Made by a program: the position numbers and the translations under genes. From Asaia sp. W19 (lineage in GTDB: Bacteria; Pseudomonadota; Alphaproteobacteria; Acetobacterales; Acetobacteraceae), in contig NZ_PNQZ01000013.1 of assembly GCF_003994335.1 (NCBI RefSeq), positions 310,001 to 374,000 of the forward strand: a DNA stretch of 64,000 bases, in the 5' to 3' direction. Below the pieces are notes generated by a model, which saw nothing but the letters and a program-made list of their open reading frames with translations, was not told the DNA's origin and did not search any database. Shown here one piece after another: positions 36,734 through 45,929 of this stretch; position 1 is the first letter of the stretch; every line of letters begins with the position of its first letter.

Positions 36734-36948
36734 TCGAGTTCTCTCCGATCTTGATGGAAAACCTGTTTCTTATACTGGTCTTGTCTTTTGCATTTTCCTG
36801 ATCGAAAAGCCATTGCGGGAGGACGTTAGACGCCTTTGTGCCAATCGTGATGCGGTTGAGTTCCGAGCCACTGAGCCGCCACTCACCCGATCGTGAGCGA
36901 ACCCCTAGCCAATGACGATTGTTGTCGATATTTAACGACAACATCATC

Positions 36949-39900
36949 ATGCTCACCTTTGTGACGCTGGGGCTTCATCGATCCATGACGTCTTGCCCAT
37001 CTGGCGCTGCCACTTCTTCTGACAGCCTCGAAGCCTTCATTGAGGCCGAGATCACGCGTGGCAGCTTTGCAAACGAGCGCGCCATGATCGAAGCCGGGCT
37101 CACCCTGCTGCGTGAGAAAATGGCCAACGCGGCGAAGAAGGAGGGGATCGCTTTTCCGCCTGCTGGCGGCCAATGCGGTGCGCTCATACGCGGACTTGAC
37201 TGGACACAGCATGACGTCGGCCCGACGCGCACATGGTCCGACCCGCTGAGAGCGACGATTACCAATATCGTCAACTCTCCCGTGGCCAAGATGCTTCTCT
37301 GGGGGCCGGAACAGATCCTGTTCTATAACGACGCCTTTAGTATCATCGCAGGGGACCGCCACCCCTGTGCACTCGGAAGCTCGTTCGCACGGGCTTTCCC
37401 TGAACTCGATGACTGGGCAAGACCTTTTCTCGAAGCGGGGTTGCGCGGGGAGGCCGACAGTTTTCTCAATCGGAAGATCGGACTGAACCGGAAGGATCAG
37501 ATCGAGACGCTGATCCTCGATTTCTATTTCACCCCCGTCTACGAAACGAGCGAAACCGCCGGGGGGGTGCTTTGCACCATCGTCAACAACACTGAACGTG
37601 CTCTTGCCGAGAAGCGTCTTGCCTCGAGCGAGGCCGAATTGCGGCGCGTGACCGATGCGACGCCCATGCTTGTCGCCTATGTCGACCGGCAACACGTCTA
37701 TCGTTTTGCCAATGCGCATTATGAAACCTGGCTCGGCCTGCCGCTCGATCGCATCGTCAACCGGCCAGTCACCGAGGTTCTGGGCGAGCGCGTCTATCAG
37801 GACCGCCGCCCGGATCTGGAGCGCGCCTTGTCCGGCGATCATGTGGTGGCCGAAACACGACTGCCGCAACAGGACGGCACCTGCCGCCACACGGAATTCC
37901 GCTATGTGCCGCATCTGGCCGAGGATGGCTCGATACCCGGCGTGCATATTCTGGGCATCGATATCGAGGAGCGCACGAGACGAATCGTCGAGGTAGCCGC
38001 CAGCGACCGGCGCTTTCGTACCGCCATGCAGGCCGTCCACGGCGTACTCTGGACCAACAGCGCTGATGGCCGCATGACGGGAGAACAGCCGGGATGGGCA
38101 GCCCTGACGGGTCAGACCTATGAGGAGTATCAGGGATTTGGCTGGGCCAATGCCGTGCATCCCGATGATTCTGCCGCGACGGTAATGGCCTGGAACGCCT
38201 CGGTCTCGGCACGCACCATGTTCGTCCATGAGCATCGTGTGCGCAGTTGCGACGGTCAGTGGCGGAACTTCGCCATACGCGCCCTGCCCATTCTCGACTC
38301 GCGTGGCATCATTACCGAATGGGTGGGCGTTCATACCGACATCACCCATCAGCGCGCAGCCGAGGCTGCCTTGCGCGAGCACGCGGAAGATCTTGCCCGT
38401 CAGGTAAGGCATCGCCAGAGGGCCGAGGAACAACTGCGCAAATTCAACGAGACGCTCGAAAACCGGGTAATCGAGGAAATTGCGGAGCGCCGCCAGGCCG
38501 AGGCCCGTCTGGCGCAGGCCCAGAAGATGGAATCGATCGGCAAGCTCACCGGGGGCGTGGCCCATGATTTCAACAATCTGCTGCAGGTCATCAGCGGCAA
38601 TCTGCAGTTACTTGGGCGCGATGTAGCCGGTAACGCACGTGCCGAGCGCCATATTGCCAGCGCCATGGGCGGGGTGCAGCGCGGATCGCGCCTGGCCAGC
38701 CAGTTGCTCGCTTTCGGGCGGCGGCAGGCGCTGGAGCCCAAGATCGTCAATGTGACGCGCTTCGTGCGCGGCATGGATGACATGCTGCGCCGCGCCATCG
38801 GCGAGGGGATCGAGATCGAGACTGTGGTGTCTGCCGGATTGTGGAATACGTTCATCGACCCCGCTCAGATCGAGAACGCGCTGCTCAACCTCGCCATCAA
38901 CGCACGTGATGCCATGGAGGGTCAGGGCAAGCTCACCATAGAACTGGGCAATACCCATCTCGATGATGCCTATGTACGCCAGCATGACGACGTGAAGGCC
39001 GGTCAGTACGTGCTGCTCGCTGTCAGTGATACGGGTTCGGGCATGACGCCCGAGATCCTGGCGAAGGTGTTCGAGCCCTTCTTTTCCACCAAGGCCGAGG
39101 GCAAGGGCTCGGGGCTTGGTCTGTCCATGGTCTATGGCTTCGTCAAGCAATCGGGCGGTCACATCAATATCTACTCCGAGCCCGGCGAAGGCACGACGAT
39201 CAAGCTCTATCTGCCGCGCGCCATGGATGCTGAGGATGTCGAGATTGAGCACCATATGGGGCCGGTCACCGGCGGGACCGAAACCGTGCTCGTGGTCGAA
39301 GACGATGACGAGGTACGCGCGACGGTAGTCGAAATGCTGTCGGACCTCGGCTATCGCGTGTTGAAAGCGACCGATGCGGCCAATGCGCTCGTGGTGATCG
39401 AGAGCGGCATGCCCATCGACATCCTGTTCACTGATGTCGTCATGCCCGGTACGCTCAAGAGCCCGGAACTGGCGCGTCGTGCCAAGGAACGCCTGCCCGA
39501 TATCGGGGTGCTGTTCACTTCTGGCTATACCGAGAACTCCATCGTCCATGGCGGACGTCTGGATGCCGGGGTCGAACTGCTTTCCAAACCCTACACGCGC
39601 GACGCCCTCGCCCGGAAGTTCCGCCACGTGCTCGGCAATCGCGCCCAGCGCAGTGCTGCCGAGACACGTGGCATTCAGACGTCAACGGGTAACGCGATGC
39701 CACCGGAGGCGACGCAGGAGGCGCGCGCGCCGTCACAGGCCCTCTGTGTCACGGTGCTGTTCGTCGAGGATGACCGGCTTATTCGTCAGACGACGACCGA
39801 GATGCTCAGGGACTCAGGGTATCTGACCGTTGAGGCCGCCGATTATGACGAGGCCCTGATCGTCCTGCAGACCATGCCTGTCGATGTGCTGCTGTCCGAC

Positions 39901-40164
39901 GTGAATCTCCCCGGCAAATCGGGCAAGGAACTGGCCGAGCAGGCCAGATCCCTGCGTCCCGATATCGGGATTGTGTTCGCCACTGGGGACAGCCACGCGG
40001 TGCAGGGCGATCCTTCCGTGACGATCCTTCCCAAACCCTATGACCTGCCAGCGCTGATCAGCGCGCTGGGTAACTGCCTGCCGCGTCTCGCACCCGGTCG
40101 GGCAGCCAATGAGGAGAGGGATACCGCAGCGGGCAGTGCTGCGGATCGTCCGGCCAGCGTTTGA
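36949..40164 (+). CDS. Hybrid histidine kinase with ParD-like N-terminus, three PAS and two receiver domains
   Basis: About 1071 residues from the ATG at 36949 (alternatives: TTG 36919, ATG 36985). Residues 24-60 (SLEAFIEAEITRGSFANERAMIEAGLTLLREKM, in shorter pieces) resemble ParD ribbon-helix-helix antitoxins. Then PAS-like domains: GLDWTQHDVGPTRTWSDPLR onward (80-220), ATPMLVAYVDRQHVYRFAN (230-345), and a PAS_3 type (355-475). The HisKA box is GKLTGGVAHDFNNLL (His near 537), followed by NARDAM and GKGSGLGLSMVYG. Two receivers follow, with phosphorylatable Asp near 828 (ILFTDVVMPG) and 983 (LLSDVNLPG). No membrane segment: a cytoplasmic sensor. The ParD-like part would let it dimerise or bind DNA, unusual for a kinase. 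Confidence 0.9.
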   Translation: MLTFVTLGLHRSMTSCPSGAATSSDSLEAFIEAEITRGSFANERAMIEAGLTLLREKMANAAKKEGIAFPPAGGQCGALIRGLDWTQHDVGPTRTWSDPLRATITNIVNSPVAKMLLWGPEQILFYNDAFSIIAGDRHPCALGSSFARAFPELDDWARPFLEAGLRGEADSFLNRKIGLNRKDQIETLILDFYFTPVYETSETAGGVLCTIVNNTERALAEKRLASSEAELRRVTDATPMLVAYVDRQHVYRFANAHYETWLGLPLDRIVNRPVTEVLGERVYQDRRPDLERALSGDHVVAETRLPQQDGTCRHTEFRYVPHLAEDGSIPGVHILGIDIEERTRRIVEVAASDRRFRTAMQAVHGVLWTNSADGRMTGEQPGWAALTGQTYEEYQGFGWANAVHPDDSAATVMAWNASVSARTMFVHEHRVRSCDGQWRNFAIRALPILDSRGIITEWVGVHTDITHQRAAEAALREHAEDLARQVRHRQRAEEQLRKFNETLENRVIEEIAERRQAEARLAQAQKMESIGKLTGGVAHDFNNLLQVISGNLQLLGRDVAGNARAERHIASAMGGVQRGSRLASQLLAFGRRQALEPKIVNVTRFVRGMDDMLRRAIGEGIEIETVVSAGLWNTFIDPAQIENALLNLAINARDAMEGQGKLTIELGNTHLDDAYVRQHDDVKAGQYVLLAVSDTGSGMTPEILAKVFEPFFSTKAEGKGSGLGLSMVYGFVKQSGGHINIYSEPGEGTTIKLYLPRAMDAEDVEIEHHMGPVTGGTETVLVVEDDDEVRATVVEMLSDLGYRVLKATDAANALVVIESGMPIDILFTDVVMPGTLKSPELARRAKERLPDIGVLFTSGYTENSIVHGGRLDAGVELLSKPYTRDALARKFRHVLGNRAQRSAAETRGIQTSTGNAMPPEATQEARAPSQALCVTVLFVEDDRLIRQTTTEMLRDSGYLTVEAADYDEALIVLQTMPVDVLLSDVNLPGKSGKELAEQARSLRPDIGIVFATGDSHAVQGDPSVTILPKPYDLPALISALGNCLPRLAPGRAANEERDTAAGSAADRPASV

Positions 40165-40196
40165 ACTCCGCCCTGCCCTCATGCTACCGGTAGGTC

Positions 40197-41024
40197 ATGG
40201 CGTTCTGGGGTAAAATGTTCGGCGGTGTGGCCGGCTTCGCGGTAGGTGGGCCGATGGGCGCGCTCATGGGGGCAGCTCTGGGGCATGCGGCCGACCGGGG
40301 GGCGCTGCTCGAGACGCCTGCAGGCGGCTGGCACGAGCACTGGCGTACCAGGGGCGCACCTGACCCCAATGGCGCTGCCTTCATGGCCGCTGCCAAGATG
40401 TCCACCCTGCTGGGCAAGACCGACCAACTCTACGCTATCGGTCTCGTCGCACTCTGCGCGAAGATGGCCAAGATCGATGGTCCCGTGAACAAGGCCGAGA
40501 TCTCTACCTTTCGCTCTCTTTTCCAGTTCCCGGCCGATAACATGCGTGAGGTCGGCATGCTGTTCGATCGGGCACGCGACCGGACCGATGACTACGAGAT
40601 GTATGCCCGCGAGCTCGGTAAGGGCTTTGCCAAGGATCGCGCGCCACTCGAGCAACTCCTGATGGCGCTGTTTGTCATTGCCCGTGCCGATCTTCCTCCG
40701 GGCGCGCCGCTCCATCCGGCGGAGACCACATTCCTGCAAAAGGTGCATGCAGCATTCGGCCTGCCTCCCGGCGCGTGGGACAGGGCGGAGAGTGGGCGCT
40801 CAGGCTCGGCAAGCAACGAGAACGACGCCTATATCGAACTCGGACTCACGCGCTCGGCTACGGATCAGGAAGTGCGCACCCGCTGGCGCGTGCTGATACG
40901 CGAACATCATCCCGATGTGCTAAGCCAGAAAAACCTGACCCCCGACGCCATGGCCAAAGCCGCCGATCGCGTGGCGCGCATCAATGCGGCCTGGGACAGG
41001 ATCAAGCGCGATCGCAAGCTTTGA
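40197..41024 (+). CDS. DjlA-like co-chaperone (TerB plus J domain)
   Basis: A 275-residue protein with a Gly-rich N-terminal membrane-like segment (GKMFGGVAGFAVGGPMGALMGAALGHAAD), a TerB-like central domain (LVALCAKMAKIDGPVNKAEISTFRSLF) and a C-terminal J domain whose HPD motif is EHHPDVLS. It follows the hybrid kinase by 32 bases with the same orientation. DjlA-type proteins recruit DnaK to the inner face of the inner membrane. Confidence 0.92.
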   Translation: MAFWGKMFGGVAGFAVGGPMGALMGAALGHAADRGALLETPAGGWHEHWRTRGAPDPNGAAFMAAAKMSTLLGKTDQLYAIGLVALCAKMAKIDGPVNKAEISTFRSLFQFPADNMREVGMLFDRARDRTDDYEMYARELGKGFAKDRAPLEQLLMALFVIARADLPPGAPLHPAETTFLQKVHAAFGLPPGAWDRAESGRSGSASNENDAYIELGLTRSATDQEVRTRWRVLIREHHPDVLSQKNLTPDAMAKAADRVARINAAWDRIKRDRKL

Positions 41025-41096
41025 GCTTGCGCTCTGCCATCAGCACAGCACCTCGCACCCTCCCCCGCCGCAGGCAGACATGATTTGTCAGATAGC

Positions 41097-41111
41097 TGCG
41101 AATAATTCTCA
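41097..41111. promoter_or_regulatory. Fur-like box upstream of the TauE/SafE gene
   Basis: TGCGAATAATTCTCA, with outer pairing extending to AGC/GCT at 41094-41114, matches the 7-1-7 Fur pattern (TGATAAT-N-ATTATCA) at most positions. It lies 67-90 bases before the transporter start. Seen by eye only. Confidence 0.45.
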
Positions 41112-41180
41112 GCTAACCTCCCGGACCGAAACTCCCGATGCCGCGAGACATAGGGGACCACGGAAACGGAAAGCCCTGCG

Positions 41181-42218
41181 ATGCTGCTCGTCCTGCTCCT
41201 TTTCATCCTGTCCTGTGCCGCCTTCACCATCTCCTCCGTAGCGGGCGGTGGGGCCGGGCTCGTCATCATGCCCGTGCTGGGGTTGATGCTGACGGCGTCG
41301 CGCATCCCGGCGGCCCTCTCCATCGGCACGATGATCAGTACGACAGGCAGAATCGCGACATTCCGGCGCGCCATCATGTGGCGCGTGGTGCTTCTGTTCC
41401 TGCCCGCAGCGCTGCCAGCCGCCGCTTTGGGGGTGTACTGCCTGCGCCTCATGCCACCAGTCTATCTCGAACTGCTTCTGGGACTGTTTCTGAGCGGCAA
41501 TGTCGTACTTCTCCTGCGCCCGCAGGCAACGATCAAGACCGATCCCGCCTGCTGGCGCAGGCTGCCCGTCATCGGTTTTGCAGCCGGCTTCATCTCGGGA
41601 TTCACCGGCGCAACGGGCCTCCTGTTCAACCGGTTCTACCAGAAGCTCGGCCTGCAGAAAGAAGCCATCATCGCCACGCGCGCCGCCAATGAGGTGCTGC
41701 TTCACGCAATCAAGCTGGTGCTCTATGCGCGTTTTGGCCTGTTCGATCATTCCGTGCTCGTGGCCGGGCTGGTTGTCGGGGCCTCGGCCATCGTCGCGCT
41801 TCAGGTAACCCGTCTGGTTCTGCCCCTTCTGACCCACGCCCAGTTCTGCCGCATCGGTCACGCAGCCGCCGCCGTGGCCGGAATGTTCATGCTCGGCAGC
41901 GCCGCTCATCAGATCGCGTTGAAAGATGCCATGTCCCTCAGCTATGGCCGCGCCCATGGCGAAACCGAACTGGCGATGACCTGGCGCAGCCACAGAGTAG
42001 CGCTCGAACTCGAACGCCCTCTCGAACTGGAGGTAAAGCATCGCGTCGCTCTGGCCTCAGATCCAGGATCGGGACGGCATGGCGCCACATTGACCGTGCT
42101 GCATCTGGCAGCGGATCGCGGCGTGTTCGTGACGCGGCGCGTTCTGGGAGGTCATGACGGGAAAAGATGGGGGGGCGATGGGGCGTTCGGTCACCCTCAC
42201 CACCGCCATGATGCGTGA
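41181..42218 (+). CDS. TauE/SafE-family membrane transporter with C-terminal extension
   Basis: A 345-residue protein with about eight membrane helices of the TSUP family (sulfite/organosulfonate exporter-like). Helix 1 reads LLLFILSCAAFTISSVAGGGAGLVIMPVLG, with the repeat helix IGFAAGFISGFTGATGLLFNRFYQ. About 95 hydrophilic residues follow the last helix and end His-rich (GHPHHRHDA). That tail is not usual and its function is unknown. A Fur-like box lies upstream, so iron or another metal may control it; substrate unknown. Confidence 0.85.
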   Translation: MLLVLLLFILSCAAFTISSVAGGGAGLVIMPVLGLMLTASRIPAALSIGTMISTTGRIATFRRAIMWRVVLLFLPAALPAAALGVYCLRLMPPVYLELLLGLFLSGNVVLLLRPQATIKTDPACWRRLPVIGFAAGFISGFTGATGLLFNRFYQKLGLQKEAIIATRAANEVLLHAIKLVLYARFGLFDHSVLVAGLVVGASAIVALQVTRLVLPLLTHAQFCRIGHAAAAVAGMFMLGSAAHQIALKDAMSLSYGRAHGETELAMTWRSHRVALELERPLELEVKHRVALASDPGSGRHGATLTVLHLAADRGVFVTRRVLGGHDGKRWGGDGAFGHPHHRHDA

Positions 42219-42256
42219 TCTGTGCCCCGAAAACGGGGCACAGGCATAAGACCGGC

Positions 42257-43408
42257 TCAGCGTGTCCCGAGCTTGAAGATTGTCGTATAGTCGAAGTACT
42301 GACCCGGGCGGAGTTCCGTAGTCGGGAACGCGGGGTGGTTGGGGCTGTCCGGATAATGCTCGGCCTCGAGCGCGACAGCGTCAGTCTGACGATAGGCGCG
42401 ATGCGAAATGCCCGCGTATTTCCCGGTCAGTGAGTTCGAGGTGTAGACCTGCAGACCGGGCTGGTTGGTCGATACCTCAAGCGTACGCCCCGAAGCCGGG
42501 TCGAAGATCACCGCAGCCGGGCGGGGTGCCTTGCCATAAGCGCCATCCACCACCCAGTTATGGTCATAGCCACGGGCGATGAGCATCTGCGGGAAATCGC
42601 TGCGCAGGCGGTCGCCGATGCGCATGGGCTTGCGGAAATCGAGCGGCGTATTCTCGACTGGAGCAAGTTCGCCCGTCGGAATCGAGGTGCCGTCAGTCGG
42701 GGTATAGCGCGCGGCATTCACCTGCAGCACTTCATTCTCGATCGAGCCCGAGCCTTCGCCATTCAGGTTCCAATAGGAATGATTGGTCAGGTTCAGGACG
42801 GTCGGCGCGTCGGTGGTCGCCTGGTAATGCAGGCTGAGCGCGTTGTTCTCATCAAGCGTGTAGGTCACATTAGTGGTCAGTGTGCCGGGAAAGCCCTGAT
42901 CGCCACTGGGACTGACGAGACGCAGTGTAACCGACGCACCCTTGGCATTCTTCTTTGTATCGACCAACGTCCAGACATGCTTATCAAAACCCACCTTGCC
43001 TCCATGGAGCGCGTTCGGCGGATCGGTCAGATCGGTATGGTAGCTCTTGCCATCGATGGTGAACGTGCCATGCGCCAGACGATTGGCGTAACGGCCGATC
43101 ATCGCGCCGAAGAACAGGCCGCCCTGTGCGGAGTCCTTGGTATAACCGTCGAGCGTGCCGAAGCCGAGAACGAGATCCTGCACATGACCGGAACGATCCG
43201 GCGCCTCGACAGACTGGATGATTCCGCCGTAGGTGATGACCCGGACGGTCATGCCATGATCGTTGGTCAGGGTGACGATCTTCACCTCCTGACCTGCAGG
43301 GGTCTGGCCCCAGGATTGTACCGTCACAGCGGGCGCTGCCTGCGCCGCACCGTCCATTAACCCGGCAAGCGCCGCCACACATACGGCGCTCTTAACTAAT
43401 GCTCTCAT
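42257..43408 (-). CDS. galM: Periplasmic aldose 1-epimerase (galactose mutarotase)
   Basis: A 383-residue mutarotase with a Sec signal (MRALVKSAVCVAALAGLMDGAAQA). The catalytic pair is present: His in LNLTNHSYWNL and Glu in VALEAEHYPDSPN. Other family parts are GGKVGFDKHVW, GYDHNWVVD and TNQPGLQVYTSNSL. It interconverts alpha and beta anomers of glucose or galactose in the periplasm, which suits a bacterium that oxidises sugars outside the cytoplasm. The ATG at 43408 is chosen since the longer form has no signal peptide. Confidence 0.93.
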   Translation of the reverse strand: MRALVKSAVCVAALAGLMDGAAQAAPAVTVQSWGQTPAGQEVKIVTLTNDHGMTVRVITYGGIIQSVEAPDRSGHVQDLVLGFGTLDGYTKDSAQGGLFFGAMIGRYANRLAHGTFTIDGKSYHTDLTDPPNALHGGKVGFDKHVWTLVDTKKNAKGASVTLRLVSPSGDQGFPGTLTTNVTYTLDENNALSLHYQATTDAPTVLNLTNHSYWNLNGEGSGSIENEVLQVNAARYTPTDGTSIPTGELAPVENTPLDFRKPMRIGDRLRSDFPQMLIARGYDHNWVVDGAYGKAPRPAAVIFDPASGRTLEVSTNQPGLQVYTSNSLTGKYAGISHRAYRQTDAVALEAEHYPDSPNHPAFPTTELRPGQYFDYTTIFKLGTR

Positions 43409-43768
43409 GGACGAGGTGCTTCCATCTGTTGATTCGGGGCCACACTGATCGGAGAAATGCTCTGTGTCAAAGTATATAAAGCCTCTCTTCGCCAACCGCG
43501 GGCCTCTTCAAACGCTAGAGAGACAGCATGAGTTGGCATCTACGGTCTGGCGTCTGGCAGACATCGTGCTAGAAAACCACGATGCTGCGTCTCTTAAGGG
43601 ACAGCACGCGCCTCTTCTCCCCTCGGGTGGTTGGTGTCATGCTGCGCTTTCGGGTGACGCGATAAAGTAACGAGACCGGGGCTGGATGCCAGCTTCGTAC
43701 AAAACGATCGTGGGCAGGTGCGCAGTTTCTGGCGCGACCGAGCGCGCTGACACGACTTGGGGATTGCG
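43409..43768. promoter_or_regulatory. Divergent promoter region galM-mlaA
   Basis: A gene-free stretch of 360 bases. Minus-strand TTTATATA and TTTGACA elements at about 43470-43485 look promoter-like for galM. The mlaA side has GGGG in front of its ATG. No RNA gene recognised. Confidence 0.4.
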
Positions 43769-44614
43769 ATGACCGCACCGCTAGGTGATTCCGATAACCG
43801 GCAAGACGCCGGATCTGCCGTCGAGAGCCGAACGACACGGCAGGAGAAGCGCAAGGGCGGCCGTCTTCTTGTCGGGCTGACAGCCCTTCTTTCCCTGAGC
43901 GCCTGCGCGAGCTGGCGTAACCCGCCCCCGAAAGATCCGGAAGCCCTGGCGGATTACAAGGAAGCCAACGACCCTTACGAGCCGGTCAATCGCAAGATGT
44001 ACGGCATCCAGATGTGGGCCTATCATCATGCCCTGCGCCCGGTGGGCAAGGCTTGGGCCTGGGCAGTGCCCAAGCCGATCCGCAACTCGATCGATAACCT
44101 GAACCAGACCTGGTACATGCCCACCGTCTTCTTCAGCGATGTCGGTGCAGGCAAGCCGCGTCGCGCCGGTGACGATTTCATGCGTTACGTCATCAACATG
44201 ACGCTGGGTGCCGCCGGTTTCATCGATGTCGCAACCTCGCTCGGTTATCCGCACCATGACAGCGATCCCGGGCTGACGCTGGCCACCTGGGGCGTTCCGA
44301 GCGGTCCGTATCTCTTCCTCCCCGGCCTTGGCCCGAACACCCTGCGCGACGCAGGCGGTTACGCCATTGCTCAGGGCCTGTCCCCGATCAACTATGTGCC
44401 TCGTGGCTACGGTCTCCTGACCTTCAACTGGGCGTATAATATCGCTGGCGTTCTGGGGGGCTTTTCGAGCCATATTGACGAGATCGATCAGGTCGAACAG
44501 GATTCGCTCGATCCCTACGCCTTCATCCGTAGCGCCTGGCAGCAGAACCGTGCCAGCCAGGTCGAGACCATGCGCAACGACCACCGGGCGACCGTGCCGG
44601 ACTGGTACAATTAA
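43769..44614 (+). CDS. mlaA: Outer-membrane lipid-asymmetry lipoprotein MlaA (VacJ)
   Basis: MlaA takes misplaced phospholipids out of the outer leaflet and passes them to MlaC. It is 281 residues from the ATG at 43769, with a long basic N-terminus, a lipobox LSLSAC (Cys46), and the family block NDPYEPVNRKMYGIQMW, then MGLRPVGKAW-like, GDDFMRYVINMTLGAAGFIDVATSLGYP (in pieces), TLATWGVPSGPYLFLPGLGPNTLRDAGGY. mlaC follows after 12 bases. The ABC transporter part (mlaFED) is not in the window. Confidence 0.93.
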   Translation: MTAPLGDSDNRQDAGSAVESRTTRQEKRKGGRLLVGLTALLSLSACASWRNPPPKDPEALADYKEANDPYEPVNRKMYGIQMWAYHHALRPVGKAWAWAVPKPIRNSIDNLNQTWYMPTVFFSDVGAGKPRRAGDDFMRYVINMTLGAAGFIDVATSLGYPHHDSDPGLTLATWGVPSGPYLFLPGLGPNTLRDAGGYAIAQGLSPINYVPRGYGLLTFNWAYNIAGVLGGFSSHIDEIDQVEQDSLDPYAFIRSAWQQNRASQVETMRNDHRATVPDWYN

Positions 44615-44626
44615 GGACCTCCCGAC

Positions 44627-45244
44627 ATGCTCAAGACCTGCCTCTCCTTTTCCCGCCGCACGGCTCTGGGTGTCCTGACCACGGCACTCGTTTCGGTAGC
44701 GGCCCTGTCCAGCCCTGCTCATGCGGAAGATGCCCAGGGCTTTGTCACCTCTTTCGGCGGCAAGCTGGTCGGGATCATCAACAGCGACAAATCCCTGTCC
44801 GAGAAGCGCGCCGAAGTGCTGCCGCTGCTGCAGGATAACGTTGATATCGCCACCATCGGCAAATTCTGCCTGGGGCGCTACTGGCGCACCGCGACGCCTG
44901 AACAGCAGGCACAGTATCTCAAGCTGTTCCATCAGGTTCTGGTCAATGCGGTGACCGACAAGATCGGCGATTATCGTGGCGTCAGCTTCAAGGTCACCGG
45001 CACATCCAATACGCCCAACGGCGAACTGGTCAGCGCGCAGATCATGCGTCCGGGCCAGCCCGTCGCCGATATGGGCCTGCTGATTGCCCATGATGGCGGC
45101 ATGAAGATTGTCGACATGATCGGTGAAGGCACAAGCCTGCGCCTGACCCAGCGACAGGACTATAGCTCCTACCTCGCGCGCAATGGCGGCAATGTCGCCA
45201 CGCTGATCAGCGCTCTGGAGCGTCAGCTCTCCCACCGTCACTGA
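44627..45244 (+). CDS. mlaC: Periplasmic phospholipid carrier MlaC
   Basis: A 205-residue MlaC/Ttg2D protein with a Sec signal (to SSPAHA). Motifs: ALRTAT-like block FCLGRYWRTATPEQQAQYLKLFHQVLVNA, DYRGVSFKVTGTSNTPNGE, and IVDMIGEGTSLRLTQRQDYSSYLARNGGNVATLI. It carries phospholipid between MlaA and the inner-membrane MlaFED complex. Expressed with mlaA. Confidence 0.95.
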   Translation: MLKTCLSFSRRTALGVLTTALVSVAALSSPAHAEDAQGFVTSFGGKLVGIINSDKSLSEKRAEVLPLLQDNVDIATIGKFCLGRYWRTATPEQQAQYLKLFHQVLVNAVTDKIGDYRGVSFKVTGTSNTPNGELVSAQIMRPGQPVADMGLLIAHDGGMKIVDMIGEGTSLRLTQRQDYSSYLARNGGNVATLISALERQLSHRH

Positions 45245-45372
45245 CGGTAACGCCTTCTTCCGCCGGGTCGCGCACCCCGCGGGAGAAGGTTTGAACGCCC
45301 CTGAATCGCGAACTTGACGTGTCAGTACGACTATGTGGATGCCCTCGAGGCAATCCCGGAAGATTCTGCGTG
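45245..45372. other. Intergenic region after mlaC
   Basis: Contains a hairpin at 45253-45289 (CCTTCTTCCGCC/GGGAGAAGG type) that may end the mlaA-mlaC transcript. Nothing else recognised. Confidence 0.45.
45253..45289 (+). terminator. Hairpin after mlaC
   Basis: CCTTCT-x-CCGC-x-GGG pairs with CCCGCGGGAGAAGG-type sequence just past the mlaC stop. No long T tract follows. Confidence 0.5.
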
Positions 45373-45818
45373 TCACGACCCAGATCCTACTCCCCGTGCC
45401 GGATGATCATGCATCTGCCCCCTCCCCCTTAACCGCATAAGGGTGCCCGAGGGCTCTTGGCGCTCGATCCATTGGCGGTCAGGGATAACTGTCGGAGCCG
45501 TCGACAGATCCTGCGCCTCATGGACTATGGGGGTTGGTTCGCCTTGCTTACGGCACCTTCAATCGTGCGCGTCTCGCCGGAATAGAGGCTTCCCGTGCCT
45601 CGCCAATTTCCTGCCCATTCAAGGCATCCCATGATGCGATGCTGCTTACCGGCCCGCGATACAAAGCTTGTGCCATCGCGCAGGGAGTCGAAGCGCGAGC
45701 AGATCGCCAACCTTCCCCCTTCATCCTGCGCGCGCACCCATGCCCTACGCCTCACGCTAGGCTCGGGTCTAACCGGATCAAGACAGGATAGCTGCACCTG
45801 CGTATCACGCTTATGCAT
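45373..45818 (-). pseudogene. Possible frameshifted hypothetical gene
   Basis: On the minus strand one frame reads from the ATG at 45818 (MHKRDTQVQLSC...) to TAG at 45525. A +1-type shift near 45550 would continue in a second open frame (RKQGEPTPIVHEAQDL, then PDRQWIERQEPSGTLMRL) to TGA at 45373. Both halves have a normal amino-acid mix, including Trp and Cys, but I recognise no family and no ribosome-binding site. This may be a decayed gene or simply chance frames. The stretch 45245-45929 holds no other gene. Confidence 0.3.
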
Positions 45819-45929
45819 AACTGCGCCGAAGGACCGGCAGCGGATTGGAAAGCGTTATCAGTGGCTGAAGGAGTGCTGCGCAACGCGCAAAGGGGAACAT
45901 CGTCCGGACCGAGCAGCCCTCGTAACGGG

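Noticed and set aside
36606-36956. Minus-strand frame upstream of the Tlde1-like gene as a possible longer N-terminus
   Set aside because: It is in a different frame from the DUF2778 motifs. The TTG start with GGAGAG explains the gene without it.
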